This document shows positions 1 to 9,741 of a DNA stretch of 64,000 bases, one piece after another; position 1 is the stretch's first letter, and the number at the start of each line of letters is the position of its first letter. Both the position numbers and the translations under genes were made by a program. The DNA is from Obelidium mucronatum (Eukaryota; Chytridiomycota; Chytridiomycetes; Chytridiales; Chytriomycetaceae). Below the pieces are notes generated by a model. The model saw nothing but the letters and a program-made list of their open reading frames with translations, had not been told where the DNA came from and did no database searches. Location: contig JAIVFH010000012.1 of NCBI GenBank assembly GCA_025765595.1, positions 372,001 through 436,000 of the forward strand. The letters run 5' to 3'.

Positions 1-999
1 CCCGCCGATTCCACAGCAACCCAACACCCACACCAACGGAAACCAATTGATTATGATTCAAGAAATATCCAGCTTTCGCCATCTTGAAGCCCCAGCGGAA
101 TGCGTCTTTATCACCCCAAATATACCTGAAATAAACATTTGCGTGTTTGCAAAAGTACTGCGCGATAGACAACCCTCTTTGAACAGAAAGACGTGATTTG
201 TCGAGCACAACTTGGCCCGTTTCGAATTCGAATTCGAATTCGTATGGCTGAGAAGTGAGTTTCCAGATTGGGTTCTGCGGATGAGTTGGATTGTAGTCTG
301 GCCAGAAAAGAGCTCCACCACTACCCCCATCGCCATCTTTTTGAAGGAACTGCTTTGTTTCAAAAAGATACGTGGGATCACGCAATGGCATCACATCTGG
401 ATCTAGATACAGCAACTGCTCGAACGGGGATGATAGAATGGCATCTATTTTTGGAGCTCCAAGACGCAACTGTTCCTTGTCCCAATTGTATGATTTGATT
501 TCAGTGGTGAGAAAGTCGCGTGGGGTGATGTTGTGGTTTCTATATATAGTAGTTTTAGTGCTGGCCCACTTGGACGATGCCCGATGTTTACCGCAAGCTA
601 TCCAGTTGGTTTTGATTGACTTCATTGCTGAGGTATGCTGTGTGGGATGATTTGTTCAACTCAATATTGACAGTTGCTCCAAAGCTCACCAAACTCCACC
701 GGCAGAGTGCATCCAGTTTCCCTCAGCAGCATTACAGCCATCACAGTCATATCGACAAAGCTGCCTGGCCCAGTAAAGACAATGCCTCTCGATCCTTTTA
801 CCACATGATCTTGGTTCCTGAGTCCATCTCCCTTCAACACAGTGTCAACATGGAGCTGCAAGAGACTGGCTTGTGAATCAAGAAACGAGTCGCTTCCGTT
901 GGTTATGATCTTTGTCGATTTGTGCAGCAGAAAGTACAAGGAAATGGCGCCAATGGCAGCGACGAAAACTCGTCTTGGAGTTATTCGAGGAACCTTCAT
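1..999 (-). CDS. Alpha-mannosyltransferase of the GT71 (MNN2) type, truncated by window edge
   Basis: Probably a Golgi type II membrane enzyme that adds mannose to glycoproteins. The protein starts at 999 (MKVPRITPRR...) with a hydrophobic anchor at residues 11-25, then a GT71-like strand (GIVFTGPGSFVDMTVMAVML, LLRETG, LPVEF). Further along (about 520 down to 1) come IDAILSSPFEQLLYLDPD, PLRDPTYLFE, GALFWPDY, NPIWKL and GQVVLDKSRL, which follow the order of the MNN2 family; DPD is the expected metal-binding DXD. The two parts lie in different frames: a stop at 661-663 and the stretch to about 570 need an intron or a frameshift I could not resolve. Residues near 220-242 are an in-frame GAATTC repeat read as FEFEFE. 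The C-terminus lies outside the window. The family call is from motifs; the linkage made is unknown. Confidence 0.8.
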
Positions 1000-1240
1000 A
1001 TCGCAGAGAGAAAAAATATGTCATTGCGTGAGGAAGGAACAATAGTATCCCCGAATAGATAAGTATGGCATTCAAAATTGGATTGGGTCTTTCTTAATGA
1101 CACAAACAGTAATAAATAATACCATCGATTAATCAGCTATTGCATGTATTTGCTCTGGAAAGCAAATTGGATATTCCTAGAAACATAAATTTAATGTCAA
1201 ATTGGAGTTAGCAACTCACCAAATACCTCCATATTGATGG
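811..1240. repeat. Duplicated GT71/RAD51D boundary segment, copy 1
   Basis: The left part (about 811-880) is the 5' coding end of the GT71 gene. The right part (about 1141-1240) matches the last intron and exon border of the RAD51D-like gene, including the shared words TTTGCTCTGGAAAGCAAATT and AACTCACCAAATACCTCCA. Both parts recur in the same order at 3241-3490. The RAD51D tail copy keeps a splice donor and acceptor but has no upstream exons. Confidence 0.7.
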
Positions 1241-1994
1241 GAGAGTTTTAGTGACTATCTTGAAGCAAGAATGAGGTGCGCACCCGCGCTGGGTTCTTGG
1301 TCTTTTTATACTCTGTGTCGTCTTCAAGCCACGCTCTGATGTCGAAAGTTTGTTAGAAGGATCAGTGTGTTCAGAAACCAGCCAGAAACTGCTTGTAGTA
1401 GCTTGTATTTATTTACTGATTATTCATTTGAGACAGAAATGCGTGAGCGATGTGCCATTCGAACAATCTTCGAACTTGCACAGCTGAATGGCAGGAGCTG
1501 TAATTTGATATGACGGTTGAGGGGCCACATTTTTATTTTTGTTTTATTTTTGTCAGATCTTTGTGCTGTCGAGCTCAGTTGTCTGATTGAAAAATACCCA
1601 AGAGCAATACAGTAAGAGAGAGAGAGAGAGGGGGGGGGGGGGGGGGGGGCAAGGGTGGTGGCTGTGCCAAAACCCAGAGCTAAGAAACCCTACTTTTTTT
1701 CGTCGTTTTTTCGGCTCCACATTTTTTTGTGTTTTTTCTCAACTGTCAGCATGATTCTGCAGTCAGCTGACCCAATTCACTTTCACTCCAAAGGAACGTT
1801 AGTTTGCGAGTTCCTTTACTGTCTTTCGCTTTTATGCTTTACTTCAGCAATAGTGTCCTTGATAAGTGATTCGGAAGTTTGTGTTTCAACAGAGACATGT
1901 TTTTTTGGATCGAAGGAAAGCAAAGGTTCAAGAACAAATTTTTGCTCCGAAACAAACGGAAACAAGAAAAAAAGAAAAAAAAAAGTCTCCTGGA
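1241..1994. other. Intergenic region upstream of the GT32 gene
   Basis: No gene is visible. The region holds a GA microsatellite running into a run of 20 G (1615-1649), then T-rich DNA. A long upstream open frame exists over 1866-1994, but it is lysine-rich simple sequence and is likely 5' leader. Confidence 0.5.
1615..1649. repeat. (GA)n microsatellite joined to poly-G
   Basis: About seven GA units (from 1615) run directly into 20 consecutive G (1630-1649). It lies 346 bp upstream of the GT32 start codon. The length is likely polymorphic or subject to sequencing error. Confidence 0.9.
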
Positions 1995-2831
1995 ATGTCA
2001 CAAGCAAAACGCAACATCGTCATTGCAATCACTGTTGCGTATGCTATGCTGGCAGCTTTTTTCCTGGTGGTAGACGTTTTGCCTTCTACAGCAAGACTCT
2101 CACTCCACAGCAACAAGGGGATTCCAAAGAAGATCCACCAAATCTGGCTCGGTGATGATTCAAAGAGGCCAAAGCATTTTATGGACCATTGCAAAGAATT
2201 ACATCCCGATTGGGAATACTTTCTCTGGACAGACAAGACCATTATTGGGGAGTTGTCCCCAGTGATCCAGCCAATCTTTGACAGTTGGAGAAATTATAAC
2301 TTGCCTGGCGCTGCCGACATTCTCCGCTACGCCATGCTTCAAAAGTACGGTGGAATCTACATTGACTCTGACCAGCAATGCCTTCGACCTTTTGATGAGT
2401 TGACAAGACAATCCTTTGACGCTTTTATGGCCTATGAAAAATTTGGAAACTTGCATGCGGAAGATCCAGACTCAACCTTGATTGCGAACGGTGTTATGGG
2501 TGCGGCTCCAAACCACCCATTCATTGACTTGCTTGTGAAAAACTTGGATCTGCATGGCGGATCCAATGCTGCAGGAGAGGCTTGGAGAGTTGTTGGGCCA
2601 TTGTTGGTTACAGATGTAGCAAAACTATACTACAAGCAACAACAATCTATGGCTGTTATTGAACATGAATTGAAGCTGTTGCCATTCTACACCTTCTGGC
2701 CGTATCACCATAGTGAGAGACCAATTCCACTCGATTCCGACCGCCACCTGCGTTTGCCGTCCTTCTGTGTTTCGTGGTGGGGCTCCACGTTTGGAACTTA
2801 TGGTAACGAATGGAGCAAGGTCAAGGGTTAA
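1995..2831 (+). CDS. GT32 glycosyltransferase (OCH1/SUR1-like, DXD sugar-transferase family)
   Basis: A 278-residue single-exon protein. The start at 1995 (MSQAKRN...) is preferred over an upstream ATG at 1866 because it puts a hydrophobic signal anchor at residues 8-27, as expected for a Golgi type II enzyme. The catalytic domain has IPKKIHQIWLG (about 43-53), FLWTD, PGAADILRYAMLQKYGGIYI and the DXD motif DSD at 124-126, which should bind metal and nucleotide sugar. The length is typical of short GT32 members such as OCH1 or the mannosyl-inositolphosphoceramide synthases. Which sugar and acceptor it uses cannot be read from the sequence. It sits between the two copies of a duplicated segment (811-1240 and 3241-3490). 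Confidence 0.85.
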   Translation: MSQAKRNIVIAITVAYAMLAAFFLVVDVLPSTARLSLHSNKGIPKKIHQIWLGDDSKRPKHFMDHCKELHPDWEYFLWTDKTIIGELSPVIQPIFDSWRNYNLPGAADILRYAMLQKYGGIYIDSDQQCLRPFDELTRQSFDAFMAYEKFGNLHAEDPDSTLIANGVMGAAPNHPFIDLLVKNLDLHGGSNAAGEAWRVVGPLLVTDVAKLYYKQQQSMAVIEHELKLLPFYTFWPYHHSERPIPLDSDRHLRLPSFCVSWWGSTFGTYGNEWSKVKG

Positions 2832-3240
2832 TCTGTTGTTGAAGGAGGAAAATTTTCGTAGGGAATTGAACGACATAACCATAATTTAATAAAACTATTA
2901 TTGTCCGCAATAGCCTAAGATATAGAACCAAAGAAGCGAAGCACTTTTTTCGAAACATCGTGGACTTCAATGAGTTCCGGAAGCGCCATGGTGAAACTGC
3001 CTTCTCGGCGCAATTCGGAACATTTCGGAAAATTGGTACAAACCAAAAATCTTGATGACTTTGTTCCAAATCACCAGGTGTGTATTTAAACTTAGATTAC
3101 ATTAGTCTATACTATCAATTCGAGTTTTATTAAATAAACAACTCATTGTGTTCCAGATCACCAGATTACTTGAGAACACACGAACATCTCCGGAAGTACA
3201 CCACCATAAAAAAGGTACAGAAGACAAGAGAAGCAGAAAA
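2832..3240. other. Intergenic, possible exon remnant
   Basis: No confident gene. About 2930-3235 (+) has coding-like stretches on both sides of a possible GTGTGT...TTCCAG intron (3078-3156), but stops interrupt every frame and no family is recognised. Confidence 0.3.
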
Positions 3241-3490
3241 ATAGATCTTGGTTCCTGAGACCATCCCCCTTCAACATAGTGCGGCGGGGAATGGAGGGAC
3301 TTGTGAAAGGGCTTTATTCTGTTCTAATTCAACTCATTATTATTAAATAATAGATTATATTTGCTCTGGAAAGCAAATTATATCTTCCTTCCCAATATAC
3401 TAATAACGTTAGATTGATAAGTACAATAAATACTTTGGTGTTAAATGGTTTCGATTTAAGCAAACTCACCAAATACCTCCACGTCCCCAG
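3241..3490. repeat. Duplicated GT71/RAD51D boundary segment, copy 2
   Basis: About 3241-3310 repeats, with decay, the GT71 5' coding stretch found at 811-880 (shared CTTGGTTCCTGAG and CCCTTCAACA). It is followed by the genuine last exon and last intron of the RAD51D-like gene, whose relative lies at 1141-1240. The copy is shorter (about 250 against 430 bp) because of internal deletion. Confidence 0.65.
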
Positions 3491-4808
3491 CGCGACACGC
3501 TTTCCTTTCAACACTTCAACTCTCTTTCTCGCAACCGCAACAGTCTCTCCTTTCCGATTTTCAAACTCCCACACACTAGATTCCTTTTGATTGACGCCTA
3601 TTTGCAAACTCGGATCTGTAAAAAACAGTGTCTGGGTAGGCGTCTGCGCCCATGTGGATCCAAGGGCGGGCTTCATGCTTATTGTGTTTTGCCCCACACG
3701 TTCATGCTCCCGCACTTGCACTGCATGATTTAAAGTCTAATTCCTCTTGATGGTCAATAAACACAGTAGACTCCATAAAGTGACAACTAACAATGACAGG
3801 AATAGCATATGCTTTTGATAGTGCCCGTAAGATGAGAGATAATGTGACAAGAACTGATTGTGCGGAACTAGTTCCAACGATCGGAGCTAATAATGAGCCC
3901 ACCGAATCAAGTACAAGAAGTTTCAAGTTATGTTCAAATTCGCTCGCCTTGAAGTGGGGACACGGTTATACAAGCCGTAAACCAAATGGGGTATACATAC
4001 GCGGCCGTGTATCCGATGCTGCAGCCCGTTGAGGCAGTCAAGTAACTCGAAAGCATCATAGCACCGTGACACATGAAAACGCTTCGAAAGCTGTTGGAAA
4101 GTCTGCACAGATTTCACATAAAATACGCATTAGAGATGCAGAGATGGTGTGAATAAATGCTCACCATTCCTTTGTCTCTAAAGAGTTGAAATCGATCGCT
4201 GGTGTCAAAGAGTTGTTGTGTCCGAATGGGACAGAACGAACAGTTGGAGTCAATCAGTAAAGCTGTGGACCCTGGCGTCAAGCAGAGTGACGTGAGTATA
4301 CTGAATAGAGCCAACTGAATGTTTCGTTGAGCAACAGAAGCTGTGAATAACACTCTTGACAAGCATACTTGGGTTTTTCCAGTTGACGAAAGACCAGCAA
4401 ACTCCGTAATCGTCCCAGTTGCAAATCCATTAAATTCAAGGAGTTGATCTATTCTATACAATCATGGGATCAGGACTGCTCTCTCGAGTAAAAGCTGTGG
4501 TGGAAAGTACCCAGGACATCCACTTGAGACGACGTGCCAACTTGCTTCTTCATACAACACGGAATCAGCGACACTAATCATCGGAACGTTGAAAAACTCT
4601 TTTGCAACTTTCAGCTTCAGATTTCGAAGGGTCTTTGATTTGCCCATTGCTTTAGTAAATACTCAACCTCCAAAACGCACTAACTCACCTCAGAAGAAAG
4701 ACCAGGCACCCGTTCCAGAATGTAAGACTCTGCTGTTAGCATGAGCTCGTGCTCGTTGCGAACCGCTGCTAAAAGCTCAGGGGGAAGAGAAGTGGGCATT
4801 GCGGTCAT
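3324..4808 (-). CDS. RAD51D: RAD51D-like recombinase paralogue
   Basis: RecA-fold ATPase of the RAD51 paralogue group, which helps load or stabilise RAD51 in homologous recombination. Exon 1 (4689-4808) starts MTAMPTSLPPELL. Later exons give GIDQLLEFNGF after a clean splice, then the Walker A GLSSTGKT followed by QVCL, LLIDSN, FELLDCLNGL, the Walker B LLVLDSVGSLLAPIVG, VIVSCH and KPALGSTWAQ. These match RAD51D in order and spacing. Good introns are seen at about 4450-4503, 4081-4166 and 3927-4000, and before the last exon (TTTCCAG, about 3364). The exact borders after exon 1, near 4300 and near 3730 are unresolved. The 5' end faces the spermidine synthase 3' end 90 bp away. Confidence 0.8.
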
Positions 4809-4898
4809 TGTTGAGTTATTTGATGCGGTTCAAAAGAGAATAATTATAAAAAGATAAAAGAGGAGTTTCTGTATTCATCATTTCAACTCAAATGGAAA

Positions 4899-6321
4899 TC
4901 AACGAACAGGCAACCCCAAACCCCTTCTTGTGAACACCGGCAAAACAAAAGCTGAAGAATGCACTTCGGCACTATAATACCTGGTCTTTTCATCATCAGG
5001 ATTAAATGAACGAAGTGGCTTGGTCAAATCACGACCCGCTTCATTGCAACAAAGAATGAAACCCATATTTCCACATGGGTATGTTGGCACTGACGCCCAG
5101 GCGTATTCAACAACTGGAAACATTTGTCGAGACGTGTCGAGGACTTGCTTGACGAGTGGAAGATGGAGCCATTGGCATTCACCTGTTGTTTGTTTTATGG
5201 TTTAGTTTCAGCGATACAGGAACAGGGGCGAGGAGAAGATTAGAGAAGAGGTATTTGGGCTCATTAACGTTAATGGTGAATCATAATCATCATCCGTCCG
5301 AAGACGTGAGAGTGGTGCATGATACAAATTTCATCCTTGCCCGAGAAAACACAAGAAAAAAAAAGGATATCGACAAATTACCTTGAGTACAAATAATACC
5401 CCCATCCTTCAAACTCTTCTTCATCAACGCATAAAACCCTTCTCCAAACAAAACATCAGCAGGTCCCACAGGATCACTGCTATCCGTGATGATAACATCA
5501 AAGGCACCAACATTGTCCTTCAAGTATTGGAATCCATCTCCAATGACAACCTTTACTTTTGGGTGGGAAAATCCAGACGCCATGTGTGGCAAGTAGAGTT
5601 TGGAGACTCGTGGAACGGCTTCGTCAATTTCAACAAGAGTAACGGATTGGACTTCTGGGTGTTTCACAATTTCTCGGAGTACACCTCCATCTCCACCACC
5701 AATAACGAGAACCTACGATCAAATGGGTTGGTGAGATTGGGACGAATAATAGGGGCGTGGGGGGTACGTAATGACAAAAAAAAAGACTCAGTTCCAGAAA
5801 TATTGAGCTATTCCATTCGACATAATTGTTTCCGCCTGGGGCGGCATCAGCATTCATCCTCGTCTTTTCGTGTTGATTGTGAAGATAACAAGAGTGTTCC
5901 ATTGAATACATACATTCTGGGGGTTTGCGTGAGCCATCAAAGGAACGTGGGCAATCATTTCTTGGTATCTATAAGAATTAGATAGGAAGCACGTAAGTGG
6001 AACGATACGCACAAAATGGAAATGAGTGCAAATACGTACGAAAACTCATCCCACTCAGTGGCTTGAATGACACCATCAAGAACCAGCACATTCCCGTGGT
6101 TGGTTGATTTAAAGACAAGAACATCTTGAAAGAGAGACTGTTCAACGTGCAAGATTTCCTCAACCTGCAAGGACATTGCTGCGATGAGTTTCCCATTAGC
6201 ACTCTTGTTTGATCCTCCAAACCACCAAATCGATGCATATTTACCAACCCTGGCCAGGCCACAGAGCCGTACTCTCGCGGAACCAACCGTCGACAATGTT
6301 TGCGTGTTTGAGTTGAGCCAT
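4899..6321 (-). CDS. SPE3: Spermidine synthase
   Basis: Transfers aminopropyl from decarboxylated S-adenosylmethionine to putrescine in the cytosol. The start at 6321 reads [14 protein letters not shown], followed by the family signature WPGQ...[45 protein letters not shown] (SAM-type nucleotide loop), [14 protein letters not shown] (catalytic aspartate region), CQWLHL and PTYPCG. All expected segments are present and the length is normal. At least four introns are seen, among them one after WPGQ, one after DEFSY, one next to the GGGDGG exon, and a long one at 5186-5382 after ICTQG. The final exon ends GLGLPVR with the stop at 4899. No lesions were seen. Confidence 0.95.
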
Positions 6322-6456
6322 TTGGATGTTTTTTAGAAAACGGGGAAAAAAGAAAAAAAGAAAGATGAAGGGAAAGAACGAAAAGACCCGAGTTAGAAGT
6401 GGCATTAACTACTGCATTAAATACATTTATTATCTTAATTTGTTAATTAAAGTAAG

Positions 6457-7098
6457 TTACTCGTCTTCATCACTGCTGGGTCTTTTCTCTGGTTTCACTT
6501 CTGGTTCAGGTGGCGGCGGAGCCCATAACCCTTCCTTCTTCCAGCCGTGAATCTAACATAAAATAAATAAGAAATTAATATACTCTCTCTATATATACAC
6601 GTGAAACTAAATGAAAGAAAGCACTTCAGTCTCTACCAAAACAGCCGTGATAAATGTCAATGGGACTGGTCGTGCAAATCTCCTTCCGTTCACCAAGTTG
6701 TTATAAACTCCTTCAAACTGAGCTGATTCAACGTTCGAAACGGATTCGTGTCTTTTGTAGTCTTTGCAACAATCTGCCAATGTATCGTATGGCTTGTGTC
6801 CTTGCGTCCATTGCGTTCGGGTTGCTGTCCAGTGGTCCAATCCTTCGAGTGAGGATGAGCTTTCTTGGTTTGAAGTTTGAAGTGGATCCGAATTGCTTCT
6901 TTTAAAGTTGTTGGTGAAAGAGGGGTTAGGAGGGAATGGAGGCTCGACCATCAGGAGTTGATAACCACTCAACTCTTGGTTTGATGCTATCCGGGAGGAG
7001 CTTCGTGCCGATTGCTTGAAAGAAATGTGTTCTATTGAAACTTGGTGCGTAAGAAGATGATCTGTTGATGAGGAGTCGTTTGAGTTGTTGGTTGCCAT
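6457..7098 (-). CDS. Gag1-like clamp / DUF4050-like protein
   Basis: Two exons. The first (7098 to about 6622) begins MATNNSNDSSS, is Ser/Asn-rich, and then carries HWTATRTQWTQG and FEGVYNNLVNGRRFARPVPL. A GTAGAG...TTAG intron (about 6552-6621) joins FITAVL to IHGWKKEGLWAPPPP. The last residues are acidic and Ser-rich (KRPSSDEDE). The pattern Y-x-x-L-V...P-V-P-L...W-x-x-x-G-L-W resembles the clamp domain of fission yeast Gag1, a TORC1-pathway regulator, and plant DUF4050. That role is family knowledge, not shown here. It could instead be an unrelated small regulatory protein. Confidence 0.55.
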
Positions 7099-7668
7099 TT
7101 TGAGCTCTTTTCTTCAAGGAATCAATCGCGATTTTAATTAAGTTCTTAATTTAAAAGGAATAATGTGGGAGTGGGAATGAATGGCGCGCTTTCTGTTTGT
7201 ATCCTCAAAGTGTGGGAAGATAACATACTCTGACTACCACAAGCGCAACAAGTAATTAAGACCAGCTCACAAAAGAAACTTTATTTTATCTTTTTCTCCG
7301 CTGTCTTTTTTTTCTTGATTCTCTGCTTGTTGGTTGTATTTTGCCAATCTTTTTTAGAAAAGCAAGTAAAGGTCGCACTTGTCCAACATCATCAACACAG
7401 CAAATCCATCAGAGCCGCCTAGAGACTTCTCTTCTGATTCTGATTGATTATTCTGATTACTTGCTTCTCTGCGCACTCCGTACGAACTAGCCAGCTGTAA
7501 AAGGTGCCCTAGTGTCTTGAGCCAGTTGACAGCCATCGACCTAACCCAAACCTCTCTCTTTTTTTCTCTCTGCGTTTTGCAAACTGGACTATTCATCTCT
7601 TGTTTGATCTGTTTCCCGTCGCGTGTTTGGTCTTTGTTTAGTTATTTTTCCCATCTATTGTCTCTTCG
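7099..7668. other. Divergent promoter region between the DUF4050-like gene and GSK3
   Basis: The two genes are transcribed away from each other. The stretch is AT-rich with T and CT tracts near 7280-7320 and 7555-7570. A minus-strand open frame of 80 codons (7354-7596) looks like a chance frame. No TATA element was identified with confidence. Confidence 0.5.
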
Positions 7669-9489
7669 ATGGACCCTGCCCCACCCCAGGCTGCTCAGGC
7701 GCCAGCAGCTGCAGCTGCTCCTTCAGCAATTAAACCAGCTTCGGATAATGTGATCAACGGGATAAAACTGAGCAGTTGAGTGGTTTTTTATGCATCTGCG
7801 TTTTATTTTGGTGTCTTCCAACTCACCCATCCAACAAATACAAATCCAAAAAAATACGCACGCATCTATCACAACACAGACGAACCGGACTCAACGAAAA
7901 TAGTGACTGTTATGGCGAACGATGGGAAAACTGGGGAATCAATTGAACTCAGCTATACAAACTATAAAGTCGTCGGGAATGGATCGTTTGGAGTCGTGTT
8001 TCAAGCAAAGCTGCTGGACTCGGGGACTTATGGCGCTATTAAAAAAGTGTTGCAGGATAAGAGGTTTAAGGTATGTGGTGGTTTTGGTTTTATTTGCGCA
8101 GTGTCTTGCGAACAAGGTTCTCTTTGGTGTGCGGGGGTTTTGAGCATAAATGGCAAAAAACACGCGGATGCTCAACACTGGAATTCCATACTCGAATAAT
8201 TACGGGATATTCGCATACAATCAAATCGCAGAGGTGCTCAAACAAAAAACTACAACACATACTATAATTAGAACCGTGAACTACAAATCATGCGTCTAGT
8301 ATCACACCCAAACGTCGTTGGCCTCAAAGCGTTTTTTTACTCCAACGGAGACAAGAAGGACGAAGTTTTTCTAAATTTAGTACTGGAGTTTGTGCCCGAG
8401 ACAATTTACAGAGCCAGTCGCCATTATTCAAAGAGTAAACAAACAATGCCAATGCTCAGTATCAAGGTGCGGTTGACATATCCGTACGTTTGGTCGTTAT
8501 TTTCTTACGGTATCTTTTTTATTCCCTCCAGCTTTACATGTATCAACTATTGAGATCTCTCGCATATATCCACGCTCTTGGTATCTGTCATCGCGATATC
8601 AAACCCCAAAATTTGGTATGTAAAATTGAAGACATCTTTTACTTTATTAAATTTTTGATCAACATATCACAGCTCTTGGATCCCAACACTGGAATCCTCA
8701 AACTCTGTGATTTTGGATCAGCTAAAATTTTGGTTGCTGGAGAACCCAATGTCAGTTATATTTGCTCCCGGTACTACCGGGCCCCTGAACTGATATTCGG
8801 AAGCACGAATTATGGAGTGACCATTGGTAAAAGAATCTTTACTTTTGCCGCAGTAAAAGTTGTTTTTTGTTCATAATTTTTAACTTCACTCTGTTTTGTT
8901 CATTCAACAGATGTCTGGTCAACTGGTTGCGTCATGGCTGAACTAATGCTTGGACAACCACTGTTCCCCGGAGAATCCGGTGTCGACCAACTAGTTGAAA
9001 TCATCAAAGTTCTCGGAACACCAACACGCGACCAGATTAAGGCAATGAACCAAAACTACACGGAATACAAATTCCCACAAATCAAACCATGTAGTTGGGC
9101 AAAAGTGTTTCGATCCCGAGCCACAACGCCCGAGAGTTTAGATGTGTTGGGCAAGTTGTTGGAGTACACGCCAACACTGCGGTTAACTGCAGTGGAAGGG
9201 ATGACACATGAGTTTTTCGATGAGTTGAGGAAGGAGGAGACGAGGCTTGTTACGGGGAAAGAGTTGCCGGCGTTGTTTGATTTCACGCCACTGGGTGAGT
9301 TAAATTTTTTGTCTGCGGTTGGCTATGTTGCACCGTTGTGTTGACATTTTTCTTTTCGCAGAGCTTTCAATTCGACCTGATTTGAACCGAAAACTTGTTC
9401 CAGCACACGCGGAGGCTGCGTTACGTGCGCGAGGGATTGAATTGGACACATTCAAGCCCATTACAATTGAGCATGCTGTGTTGACTTGA
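7669..9489 (+). CDS. GSK3: Glycogen synthase kinase 3 (GSK3/Shaggy family)
   Basis: Ser/Thr kinase of the CMGC group, acting in the cytosol and nucleus. Seven exons: 7669-7774, about 7881-8070, 8272-8466, 8532-8615, 8673-8826, 8911-9294 and 9362-9489. The start [10 protein letters not shown] is an Ala/Pro-rich tail. Then come [13 protein letters not shown] (glycine loop), [12 protein letters not shown] (catalytic Lys), HRDIKPQNL (catalytic loop), LCDFGSAK (DFG) and [18 protein letters not shown], which holds the activating Tyr of the GSK3 family and the Arg/Lys pocket for primed substrates. [20 protein letters not shown] completes the C-lobe. Intron 1 uses a GTTGAG donor. The kinase core is complete and close to animal GSK3. 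Confidence 0.97.
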
Positions 9490-9741
9490 AGAGCCTATTG
9501 ATTTGGTACAATTTTCTGGCTACTCTCCCTTTCTTACTTCCCTGGCGCGTATTTCTTAGGGGTGCTTGATTTTTTGTCACGTTTTTTCCTTCTTGTTTTA
9601 GTTTAGAGTTGCCTTTCCTTCTTTCATTTGTTCCCACACACTTTTGTTCCCTTTGGACCTAATGACACGCCCCGCACTTTTTTTTTTGTTTTTCCTTATT
9701 TAACTTTTGTATTCCGAAATTAAAAAAACTTGTTTGAGACG
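9490..9741. other. GSK3 3' flank and upstream region of the F-BAR gene
   Basis: T-rich non-coding DNA between two genes on the same strand. No gene or clear terminator signal seen. Confidence 0.5.

Noticed and set aside
3326..3721. Separate small gene over the end of RAD51D
   Set aside because: The frame is the penultimate RAD51D exon (KPALGSTWAQ) read on through its intron.
7354..7596. 80-codon minus-strand frame upstream of GSK3
   Set aside because: Lies in the leader region of GSK3, no family, no supporting splice signals.
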